NCBI RefSeq assembly: GCF_004151485.1
Contig: NZ_SBFF01000006.1
Location: 1-64,000 of the forward strand
DNA length: 64,000 nucleotides
Direction: 5' to 3'
Source of the DNA: Sphingosinicella sp. CPCC 101087
GTDB taxonomy: Bacteria > Pseudomonadota > Alphaproteobacteria > Sphingomonadales > Sphingomonadaceae
Part shown: in pieces, positions 43,487 to 50,909 of the stretch
Layout of the letters: each line of letters opens with the position of its first letter
Numbering within the stretch: the stretch's first letter is position 1
The notes under the pieces: model-generated
What the model was told of the DNA's origin: nothing
What the model saw: the letters and a program-made list of their open reading frames with translations, nothing else
The model's database searches: none
Program-made: the position numbers and the translations under genes

Positions 43487-45222
43487 AACACCTTATCGGC
43501 CTCTCCGCGACCCGGACCAATGCGCCCACGGCGATCATCGCGGTCGTCGCATTGCTGCTTCTCGCCGGCATCGGAATCATCGTCCAGAACGAGGCCGCCT
43601 ATCGCGAGCTCCAGGGACAGGAGGTGCGCGTTCAGGCCGAGATCCTTGCTGAAAGCGTGGAAGCCGCGCTGGATTTCGGCGACGCGCAGGCGGCCCAGGG
43701 CGCGGTGGAGGCGATCCGCGTCAACCGCCAGGTGCGAACCGTCGGGGTTTACGACGCCGCTGGCGCGCTCGTCGCAGGCTATGGACGCGACGGCGACGCA
43801 CCGCCCCCGACGCGCGACGTGCCTTATGCCTCCACCCGCGGCGCCGTCGCCTCGATCGTGCCGGTCGAAAGCGGCAGCGAACGGATCGGGTCGGTGTTCC
43901 TCGCTGCCGATCCCGAGCCGCTGTCGAGCCGCCTCACCCGCTATCTGGTGATGGCCCTGCTGGTGCTGATGGCCGTCCTGGTGATCATCGTCCTCGGGAT
44001 AGGACAGAATGCCCTTCGCCGCGCAAACCGAGAGCTGGAGGAGCGGGCGGAGGCGCTGGTCGGCGCGAATGCCGAGCTCAAGGTCCAGATAGCCGAACGC
44101 GCCCGCGCGGAGGACCAACTCCGCCAGGCGCAGAAGCTGCAGGCGCTCGGTCAGCTCACCGGCGGGATCGCGCACGATTTCAACAATTTGCTGACCGTCA
44201 TTCAAGGGTCGGCCGACATGCTTCGGCGCCCGGGCATCGAGGAGGCCAAGCGTATGCGCTTCGCCGAGGCCATCGCCCAGGCCGCATCGCGCGCGGCCGC
44301 ACTCACCGGTCAACTGCTTGCCTTCGCGCGACGGCAGCCGCTGCAGCCCGAGGTGCTCGACGTCAATGCCCTGATCCGGGGCATGATCGACCTTTTCGAC
44401 CGGACCCTTGGCGAACGGATTTCGGTGATCACCGATCTCGCTTCCACCGCCTGCGCGGTCGAGGCCGACCGCGCCCAGCTCGAATCCGCCTTGCTCAACA
44501 TCGCCGTCAATGCGCGCGATGCCATGCCCGAAGGCGGCACCCTGAAGATCGCCACCGAATCGCGCCCAGACGGTGAGTCGGGGCGGATGGTCGCGATTGC
44601 CGTGACGGACAGCGGCGAAGGCATGGACGCCGAGACGCTCGCCCGGGCCATCGAGCCCTTCTTCACCACCAAGTCGACCGGCAAGGGCACGGGCCTCGGC
44701 CTCAGCCAGGTCTACGGCTTCGCGACCCAGTCGGGCGGCGACGTCCGAATCGACAGTGCGCCGGGCAAGGGGACGACCGTGACCTTGCTGCTGCCGTGCA
44801 GCCGGGCCTCGGCCTCTGCCCAAGAAGAAGATCAAGGGGCGCGGTTCCAGGCGAAGCGCACTGGCCGGGTCCTGCTTGTCGAGGATAATGACGAAGTCGG
44901 CGAGTTCGCCCACAGCCTGCTGAGCGAGATCGGACACCATGTCGAATGGGTGAGATCGGGCGAGGAGGCGCTCGAGCTGATAGAAAGCCGCGACTTCGAC
45001 GTCGTTTTCAGCGACGTCGTCATGCCGGGGATGAGCGGTCTCGAGCTGGCCGAAGCGCTGAGACGATTGCGGCCGGGCCTCCCCGTCATCCTCACCACCG
45101 GCTACAGCGACGAGATCGCCGCGACCGGCGCCGGCGGCCGGCCCGTCATCCTGAAGCCCTACCGGCTGGAAAACCTCGCGGCAGCGATCGACCAGGCGCT
45201 AGACGGCCGCGAAAAGGAATGA
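43483..45222 (+). CDS. Hybrid sensor histidine kinase with periplasmic sensor and C-terminal receiver
   Basis: 579 aa. Membrane segments at about 16-36 and 155-177 frame a roughly 120-residue periplasmic domain of the YfiN/CHASE8 type (ESVEAALDFGDAQAAQGAVEAIRVNRQVRTVGVYDAAGALVAGY). Then a coiled region (ANRELEERAEALVGANAELK), HisKA with His231 (GGIAHDFNNLLTVIQGSADML), HATPase (NIAVNARDAMPEGG, DSGEGM, GTGLGLSQVYG), and a receiver with Asp511 (FSDVVMPGMSG). The start overlaps the YfiR stop (ATGA). In P. aeruginosa the YfiR partner is the cyclase YfiN; here the output is a phosphorelay, target unknown. Confidence 0.9.
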   Translation: MKHLIGLSATRTNAPTAIIAVVALLLLAGIGIIVQNEAAYRELQGQEVRVQAEILAESVEAALDFGDAQAAQGAVEAIRVNRQVRTVGVYDAAGALVAGYGRDGDAPPPTRDVPYASTRGAVASIVPVESGSERIGSVFLAADPEPLSSRLTRYLVMALLVLMAVLVIIVLGIGQNALRRANRELEERAEALVGANAELKVQIAERARAEDQLRQAQKLQALGQLTGGIAHDFNNLLTVIQGSADMLRRPGIEEAKRMRFAEAIAQAASRAAALTGQLLAFARRQPLQPEVLDVNALIRGMIDLFDRTLGERISVITDLASTACAVEADRAQLESALLNIAVNARDAMPEGGTLKIATESRPDGESGRMVAIAVTDSGEGMDAETLARAIEPFFTTKSTGKGTGLGLSQVYGFATQSGGDVRIDSAPGKGTTVTLLLPCSRASASAQEEDQGARFQAKRTGRVLLVEDNDEVGEFAHSLLSEIGHHVEWVRSGEEALELIESRDFDVVFSDVVMPGMSGLELAEALRRLRPGLPVILTTGYSDEIAATGAGGRPVILKPYRLENLAAAIDQALDGREKE

Positions 45223-45233
45223 GGGGCTGGTAT

Positions 45234-45247
45234 TGACATCAATGTCA
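45234..45247. promoter_or_regulatory. Small inverted repeat before the thioesterase gene
   Basis: TGACAT, two bases, ATGTCA: a 14-base inverted repeat with a TTGACA overlapping its left half (45233-45238). It lies between the hybrid kinase stop and the thioesterase start, 36 bases from the latter. It may be an operator over a weak promoter; the -10 box is not clear. Confidence 0.3.
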
Positions 45248-45282
45248 GCGGGCGTCATTTTCGTCTTTTCGAGGAAGCTGGC

Positions 45283-45666
45283 ATGTTCCGCCACGCCATC
45301 GGGATCGCCCCTGCCGACATCGACCATATGGGGCACGTTAACAATTCCGTTTACCTGCGCTGGGTGCAGGAAGCGGTGATCTCCTACTGGCAGAAGGTGG
45401 CGCCGACCGACGCGGTCGCCGCTCATCTATGGGTCGCGCTCAAGCACGAAATCACCTATCGCAAACCCGCCTTCCTCGATGACGTCGTGGTCGCCGATGT
45501 AATTGCCGAAAAAGTGCAGGGCGCACGCGCCTTCTTCAAAACCATCATAAAACGGGGCGAGGAAGTGGTTGCCGAGGTCCACAGCAGCTGGTGCTGCCTC
45601 GACGCCACGACTCGACGTCCGGCACGGCTGGGGCGCGATGTGGTGAGGCGGTTCCTGCCGGAATAG
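45283..45666 (+). CDS. Acyl-CoA thioesterase, hotdog fold (4-hydroxybenzoyl-CoA thioesterase type)
   Basis: 127 aa single hotdog domain: PADIDHMGHVNNSVYLRWVQEAVISYW with the conserved Asp-x-x-x-H-V-N-N motif, FHLWV-like core VALKHEITYRKPAFLDDVVVADVIAEKV, and SSWCCLDATTRRPARLG at the end. YbgC/4HBT-type enzymes hydrolyse short acyl-CoAs; substrate uncertain. Normal length. It is monocistronic; the two tRNA genes downstream are on the other strand. Confidence 0.92.
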   Translation: MFRHAIGIAPADIDHMGHVNNSVYLRWVQEAVISYWQKVAPTDAVAAHLWVALKHEITYRKPAFLDDVVVADVIAEKVQGARAFFKTIIKRGEEVVAEVHSSWCCLDATTRRPARLGRDVVRRFLPE

Positions 45667-45761
45667 GCGGTTCGGCGCGTTGTTTTCCCAAGCGGGACAT
45701 CCGGTCGCGGCCGCTGGAACCGGAGCCGGCCGGGCAAGGGCGGGACGTCCGTGACGGTAAG

Positions 45762-45838
<77 letters not shown>

Positions 45839-45988
45839 CCCTCGCCGCTACGCGGCCTCGGCGGGCAAGCCCGCCAAAGGCGATAACCACTTCGCGGCTT
45901 CGGCGGGCAGTCCACCTAGGCCGCATAACGTCCCTACTTCATGGCTCCAGGCTGATTTGCCAACCGAAGCTCCGGAAGGAGCGAAGGC

Positions 45989-46063
45989 TGGTGGGCCCGG
46001 CAGGATTCGAACCCGCAACCTAGCCGTTATGAGCGGCCGGCTCTACCATTGAGCTACAGGCCC
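45989..46063 (-). tRNA. tRNA with CAT anticodon (elongator Met or Ile2), CCA encoded
   Basis: The acceptor arm GGGCCTG pairs with CGGGCCC (with one G-T pair); the D-arm is AGCTCAATGGTAGAGC; the anticodon loop CTCATAA holds CAT; the T-arm is GGTTCGAATCC; A73 and CCA are encoded. From the sequence alone I cannot separate elongator tRNA-Met from tRNA-Ile2 (lysidine-modified CAU). It is not an initiator, since position 1 pairs with position 72. Confidence 0.93.
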
Positions 46064-46135
46064 ATTCCCCGAAGCCGGATGCGGATAGCGCAGCGGGACC
46101 GCGGATGCCACTACATCGTGCGCGGATATGCGCTT

Positions 46136-47794
46136 TCAAGCGCCGCCCTCGCCCTTCCCCGCCGCCGGCGGAGCTTCGACGAGGGCCGGCAAATAGAGCG
46201 AGATGCGCTCGTCGCCGATCAGCAAGGCGCCCCCGACCGCCTCGGCGAGATTGCGCACCAGGCGCAGCGCGAAGCCGAGGCCGAGCGCCGGCGCGTCGGG
46301 CCAATCGCCCTCCGGGCTGTAGCCCGGGTCGAGCAAGGCGCTCTCGTCGAACCCGTCGATCGCCTGGGGCCGATCGACCGACAGATGAAGCATCGGCCGA
46401 TTGCCTCTGCGCACCAGCGCGATCTCGGTTGCGATCGTCTCATTCTCGCCGGCGAGGCCGATCGTCGCCGCAAGCAGGCGGGCGAACATCCGTTCCACCG
46501 CGCCCGGCTCTACCTGGGCCGGCGGCAATTCGGGCGCGATCGCCAAAGCCAAGCGCGATCCTCGCTGGGCAGCGATCCGCTCGTAGGATTCGTGGAGCCG
46601 GCCGAGCAGAGCGGCCGCGTCGACTGCGCTCGCGTCGAGATCGAGGCGGCGGGTCTCGATGCGGGCCGCCGTGTCGAGATCGTCGACCGCCGACAGCAGC
46701 CTGCGGGCCTGGTCCATGATCTCCCCGGCCCGACCGCGATAAGGGCTCGGCGCCGGCCCCAAAAACTGTCCTTCGATCATCTCCGCAAAACCGATGATGG
46801 CATTCAGCGGGGTCCGAAGCTCATGGATGAGCTGGCGCAGCGAATCGGCCGGAAGCTGCGGACCAAAAAGGCCCGAAGGCGAAGGCGCATCGCTTCGGGC
46901 GGTTTCGTCCAGCCGAGGGCGTCGTGCGGTTCCGCGATAGCCGAGGAAGTTGCCGCGATGTGGATCGAAATAAGGAACGCCCGAGATGCGCCAGTCACCC
47001 GAAGCGGCCCCTGCCCCGGCAACGCTCAGGCGCGCATCGCGGAACGGCGCGCGCTTCTCGAACGCGCCGGCCACCTGTCCGTCGACGCCATGCTGTCCCA
47101 GGCCGGCGATGACGGCCAGGCTCTGGCCGACCAAGGCCTCGCGCGGAGCGCCCTCCACCCAGCGAAGGATTCCGTCCGTGCCGGTCTCCCAGCGAAAGCT
47201 TTCGGCGAATGCCTCTTCCTCGGGAATCCGCTCTGCCTCGCGATCTTCCTCCCGGCGGCGGCGGAAGGCCTCGATCCGTTCGACCAACTCTTGGATCTGG
47301 GATTCCTCATGCTCGGCGGGGGCGGGCGGCGGCGCGCTCAACTCCGGCTCCGCGACCCCGCCTTCGAGCACATAATCGCTCGACCCGAAGGCGCCGAGCG
47401 CCGCATTGACCTCCCGGGGCAAGTCGCGGCGGTGACGGAGCAAGGCCCGCGCCGCGGGACCGAGCTTCGGCAGCAAGGCGAGCCATTCGTCGGCGCGAAG
47501 CCGCGCGCCGGCGATCAGAGGCGCCGCGACCGAGGGAGCGTCCTCGGCGAAGAAAGCGACGAGATCGGGGTGGACGGCAAGGCCGGACAGCGCCCGAGCC
47601 GTCTCGCGGCGCGTGTCTGCATCCAGCGCCGACCGATGTTCGCGCAGCCAGTCATAGGCCCGCGCCGTCGCTTCCGGATCGCCGGTGCGGCGCTGGGCAA
47701 GCAGATCCACGAGCTGGCGCCACCTTATCCCCCGCTTGTCCGGTGGGCCGGCCGGCTGGGCCAGCACCGTCGCGATCATGTCGTCGAATCGCAT
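46136..47794 (-). CDS. Histidine kinase-like protein with degenerate ATP-binding domain
   Basis: 552 aa, cytosolic. An N-terminal helical repeat region (about 1-190), a PAS-like domain at about 196-295 (FRWETGTDGILRWVEG ... RISGVPYFDPHRGNFLGYRG) and HisKA at about 315-380 with an intact HELRTPLNAIIGFAEMIEG (His324). In the CA domain the N-box is replaced by RLLAATIGLA, so the Mg-binding Asn is missing, and no G1 DxGxG is visible; only a G2-like LGLGFALRLVRNLAEAVGG (504-522) remains. It may therefore not phosphorylate itself, like DivL-type pseudokinases. The start ATG gives MRFDDMIATV; the frame is open upstream without homology. Confidence 0.8.
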   Translation of the reverse strand: MRFDDMIATVLAQPAGPPDKRGIRWRQLVDLLAQRRTGDPEATARAYDWLREHRSALDADTRRETARALSGLAVHPDLVAFFAEDAPSVAAPLIAGARLRADEWLALLPKLGPAARALLRHRRDLPREVNAALGAFGSSDYVLEGGVAEPELSAPPPAPAEHEESQIQELVERIEAFRRRREEDREAERIPEEEAFAESFRWETGTDGILRWVEGAPREALVGQSLAVIAGLGQHGVDGQVAGAFEKRAPFRDARLSVAGAGAASGDWRISGVPYFDPHRGNFLGYRGTARRPRLDETARSDAPSPSGLFGPQLPADSLRQLIHELRTPLNAIIGFAEMIEGQFLGPAPSPYRGRAGEIMDQARRLLSAVDDLDTAARIETRRLDLDASAVDAAALLGRLHESYERIAAQRGSRLALAIAPELPPAQVEPGAVERMFARLLAATIGLAGENETIATEIALVRRGNRPMLHLSVDRPQAIDGFDESALLDPGYSPEGDWPDAPALGLGFALRLVRNLAEAVGGALLIGDERISLYLPALVEAPPAAGKGEGGA

Positions 47795-47913
47795 CTTCGT
47801 TCCGGCCCGGCGGTCCCTCTGGCGTGCGGGTCTATCGGTAACCCTGCCGTCGGGCGCGCGAAAGGGCGGAATTCTGCGCGTCGCAAAGTGGGACGACGGC
47901 GAATATCGCCAAC

Positions 47914-47949
47914 GAAAAAGGGGGCGCCGACCCAAGCCGGCACCCCCTT
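47914..47949 (-). terminator. Rho-independent terminator of the TPR gene pair
   Basis: On the minus strand, a 10-bp stem (GGGGGTGCCG with CGGCGCCCCC, one G-T pair) with an 8-base loop is followed by TTTTT. It sits 35 bases after the stop of the TPR gene at 47985 and separates it from the kinase-like gene downstream. Confidence 0.85.
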
Positions 47950-47984
47950 CTTACTCGGTCCCGCATCGGACGCGGGAAGGCAGC

Positions 47985-49244
47985 TCAGGCCGCCCGCGAC
48001 AGCCAAAGGCGCCAGAAGTTGGCAAGCTCGGATCGCGGACCGATCACCGCCTGAAAGGCAGCCTCGGCCTCAGCGCGCTGACCGGCCCGTGCCAGGGCTG
48101 CACCGAGGCGGGTATTGACGACATTCGCGTCAACCCCGCCCTTCTCGAGCGCCGCGCGGTAGAGTTCGGCGGCCTGGGCATATTCGCCGTAACCGTAATA
48201 AGCGTCGCCGAGCCGTAGCACCGCCTCGCCATTGCTTCCCGCCAGGGCTCGGGTCCGCTCAGCCGGCAGCGACTGGCGATCCTCCGCGATGCGACGTTCG
48301 GCCGCGGCAAGCATCTCGCGCGCGTAAGCGGCATTGCCGGTAATCGCGTTGCGCGCGAGGCCCTGCTCGAGCGCGGACTTGACCTCGCCGAACATCGCGC
48401 CGCGCTGGGCGGCCTCGGCATATTCGATGAAGTCGCGCTCGCTGGTCAATGCCTGGGCCGCGCTCATCAACCGGTAGAAATCGAGGTGGAGCGGCTGCTC
48501 GACCCCGCCGACTTCACGGTAGATGGCCAGCGCGTCGCGCCAGTTGGTCGGGTTGGGATAAGCTGTGACGAGCTCGCGCGCCAAGGTCAGGGTCTCTGGC
48601 AGGCGTCCCTCATAGGCCAGCGCCAGCACCCGCTTGCGAAGCTCCTCGGAGACGGGCTGCCCGGCGGCCTGCTGGACTTCCATCGCTCGGCGATATTCCT
48701 GCAGCGCCCCGGCACGGTCGTTGTTCCGAAGCTTCAGGTCGGCGGAGCGGATGATCACGTTGGGATCATTGGGGTTGAGTCCGGCGATCCGCGCCATCGC
48801 CCGCTCGGCCTTGGCGGTGTCGCCCGCCTGGATGGCGAAGCGCATCTGATTGTCGAGCAGGTTCGGCAGTTCGTGCGCCTGAGCGCCGCCCGAATCGATC
48901 AGGGCGTCGACCGCCTGCGCCTGCAGCTGGCTGTTGTTGGTGCCGAGGCCGATCCGAAGCATGATCTGGCCGACCAGATATTTGGCATCGGCGCTCTGCG
49001 CCGCCGCCTGGGCGGCCGGAAGCGCAGCCTGTGCGGCGGCCCAGTCGCTCGTACCGATCGCCGTGAGCGCGGGCGCAAGCGCGGCGCGCTCCGCCCGGCT
49101 CAGATCATATTCGCGCTCGGGCTGGGCCGGCTGCCCGCTTTGCTGCTGCCCCTGCGCCCGCTGCGCAAAAGCCGGCGCGGCCGTGAAGGTGGTCGCCGCG
49201 GTCGTGATGAGCGCCGCGATCAGGGTGGCACGGGTCGTCTTCAT
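47985..49244 (-). CDS. Exported TPR-repeat protein (copy 1 of a tandem pair)
   Basis: 419 aa. Signal peptide at about 1-28 (KTTRATLIAALITTAATTFTAAPAFAQ). The rest is Ala-rich and made of about nine TPR-like helical pairs, for instance YRRAMEVQQAAGQPVSEELRKRVLALAYEGRLPETL and RLGDAYYGYGEYAQAAELYRAALEKGGVDANVVNTRLGAALARAGQRAEAEAAFQAVIGPR. The last block is nearly identical in the neighbouring gene, so the two arose by duplication. Probably a periplasmic scaffold. AGGAGA lies upstream of the ATG; the longer frame beyond has no homology. Ends before a clear terminator. Confidence 0.85.
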   Translation of the reverse strand: MKTTRATLIAALITTAATTFTAAPAFAQRAQGQQQSGQPAQPEREYDLSRAERAALAPALTAIGTSDWAAAQAALPAAQAAAQSADAKYLVGQIMLRIGLGTNNSQLQAQAVDALIDSGGAQAHELPNLLDNQMRFAIQAGDTAKAERAMARIAGLNPNDPNVIIRSADLKLRNNDRAGALQEYRRAMEVQQAAGQPVSEELRKRVLALAYEGRLPETLTLARELVTAYPNPTNWRDALAIYREVGGVEQPLHLDFYRLMSAAQALTSERDFIEYAEAAQRGAMFGEVKSALEQGLARNAITGNAAYAREMLAAAERRIAEDRQSLPAERTRALAGSNGEAVLRLGDAYYGYGEYAQAAELYRAALEKGGVDANVVNTRLGAALARAGQRAEAEAAFQAVIGPRSELANFWRLWLSRAA

Positions 49245-49305
49245 CCGAAATCGTCTCCTGTGGGTCGTCGTGGGGGTCGGGGGTTCCGGGTTGGTGTCGG
49301 CGGTG

Positions 49306-50580
49306 TCAAGCCGGACGACGTGCAAGCCAGGCGAGCCAGAAGGCGGCGAGGTCGGCACGCGGCCCGGTCACCGCCCGAAGTGCGGCTTCCGCCTCGGCCC
49401 GCTGGCCGGCAAGCGCAAGCGCGGCGCCAAGGCGGGTGTTGACGAGATTGGGATCCTCCCCGCCCTTCTGAAGGGCGGCTCGATACAGCTCGGCGGCCTC
49501 CGCATATTGACCGAAGCCGAAATGGGAATCGGCCGCAGCCCGCGCCGCGGCGCCGGTGGCGGCGGCAAGCGCCTGGGTGCGCGCGCGCGCCAAGCCGTTC
49601 CGCTCGGAAGTCGCGCGCCGGTTGTTTGCCGTCGTCATCTGGCGGACGACCGGCTCGGTCGCCGAAAGCATGCCGCGGGCGACGCCCTCCTCGAGAACCG
49701 CCTTCTCCTCACCGGCGAGTTCGGCCTCACGGAGCCCCTCGGCGAACTCGAGATAGTCGCGCTCGCCGCTCAAGGCCTGGGTGGCGCGGAGCAGCCGACG
49801 AATATCGAGGTCGAGGGCCGGATCGGGCTGCGAGGCCTGCCGGTAAAAATGCAGGGCATCGCGCCAGTTGACCGGCGTCGGATAGGAGGCAACCAGTCCA
49901 CGGGCGAGCGCGACGTTTTGCGGTGTCATTCCATGGTCGAAGGCAATCGCCATCGAGCGCTTGTACCAGCTCTCGGGCACCGCCTGGCCGGAGGCCTGTT
50001 GCAGCTGGATCGCCCGGTTCAGCAGGACCAGCGATTCCTGGAACTGAGCCTGCGCCTCCGGCCGACGTCCGCCGCGAATCAGGGCGGATCCGATCTGGGA
50101 TTTGATCTGGGCATAGTCGGCGATCAGCACCGCATTGTTCGGCTGCAGTTCGACCGCCTGTGCGAGCAGCCGCTCGGCGCGCGGATGCTCTCCCTCGAAG
50201 AAGGCCCGCGTCGCTTGCGAGGCGAGCAGGGACGGCAATTCCTCGCTGGTTGCGTTTCCGCTGCTGACCAGGGCGTCGACCGCCGCCGCGCCGAGCGCAG
50301 CATCCTGGCGGGCTTGGGCGATCTCGAGCTGGTAATGGGCCAGCGCGTGACGGGCGTCGGCGCTCTGAGCCACCGGGCGGGCTGCGGCGAGAGCGGCGTC
50401 CTGCGCGGCGCGATCGCTGCCGCGGGCCGCGGCCTCGAGTGCCTGCAAGGCGGTCCGCTCTTCCCGGGTCAGGTCCAGCGTGTGTCCGGCGGGCTGCTGT
50501 GCCATGGCGAGAGTGGCTGGAAGGATCGCGACGCCGCAAGCCACCCGCATCGCAGCACGCGCGATCGTCGAAACCTTCAT
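49306..50580 (-). CDS. Exported TPR-repeat protein (copy 2, upstream paralogue)
   Basis: 424 aa with a signal peptide (VSTIARAAMRVACGVAILPATLAMAQ). The same repeated layout as the following gene: a linker LDLTREERTALQALEAAARG, NWRDALHFYRQASQPD, ALSGERDYLEFAEGLREAELAGEEKAVLEEGVARGM and a terminal block EAELYRAALQKGGEDPNLVNTRLGAALALAGQRAEAEAALRAVTGPR. Similarity to copy 1 is strongest at the C-terminus. A promoter-like pair lies upstream at 50638-50667. Both genes likely form one operon, with 61 bases between the stop of this gene and the start of copy 1. Confidence 0.85.
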   Translation of the reverse strand: MKVSTIARAAMRVACGVAILPATLAMAQQPAGHTLDLTREERTALQALEAAARGSDRAAQDAALAAARPVAQSADARHALAHYQLEIAQARQDAALGAAAVDALVSSGNATSEELPSLLASQATRAFFEGEHPRAERLLAQAVELQPNNAVLIADYAQIKSQIGSALIRGGRRPEAQAQFQESLVLLNRAIQLQQASGQAVPESWYKRSMAIAFDHGMTPQNVALARGLVASYPTPVNWRDALHFYRQASQPDPALDLDIRRLLRATQALSGERDYLEFAEGLREAELAGEEKAVLEEGVARGMLSATEPVVRQMTTANNRRATSERNGLARARTQALAAATGAAARAAADSHFGFGQYAEAAELYRAALQKGGEDPNLVNTRLGAALALAGQRAEAEAALRAVTGPRADLAAFWLAWLARRPA

Positions 50581-50637
50581 GAAAGGAGCCTCCCTCTATC
50601 CCTGCGCCTTGCCCGGCGGGGTGTGGCTTCTACAGCC

Positions 50638-50667
50638 ATATAAGGAGGCTTTCTAGAGGCGGGGCAA
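50638..50667 (-). promoter_or_regulatory. Housekeeping-type promoter of the TPR gene pair
   Basis: On the minus strand, TTGCCC (50667-50662) and TTATAT (50643-50638) are 18 bases apart, 57 bases upstream of the ATG at 50580. Confidence 0.4.
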
Positions 50668-50909
50668 TGAATGCTGCTTGAACCGCGATGGAAGGAAAGC
50701 TTGCATAAAAGCAACGACTTATTGGATCGTCAGAACCGCAACCAGCCTCGCGCGCGCGTACGCGTGCGCGGGGTGGCGCTCGCCGCCCCCTTCGGCTAGA
50801 GCCGGCATCCGAAGATCGCGTCATGCCGCGGGGCCGATAGGCCCGTTGCCGATGCGGTCGTTCCGCCGCGCTTCGGCGCTCCGTTCGCACAAATATTCAG
50901 GAACCACCA
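50668..50909. other. Divergent non-coding region between the TPR genes and gyrA, with a GC palindrome
   Basis: No gene is seen across 50581-50909 (329 bases). At 50749-50770 there is a 22-base near-palindrome of alternating CG with a central TA, 10 of 11 pairs matching. A small TTGC...GCAA inverted repeat lies at 50701-50714. No convincing -35/-10 pair for gyrA could be identified. Confidence 0.45.

Noticed and set aside
45860-45875. GGCGGGC-AA-GCCCGCC hairpin between the two tRNA genes, possible terminator
   Set aside because: No T-tract on either strand and the loop is too small; it may be a processing or chance structure.
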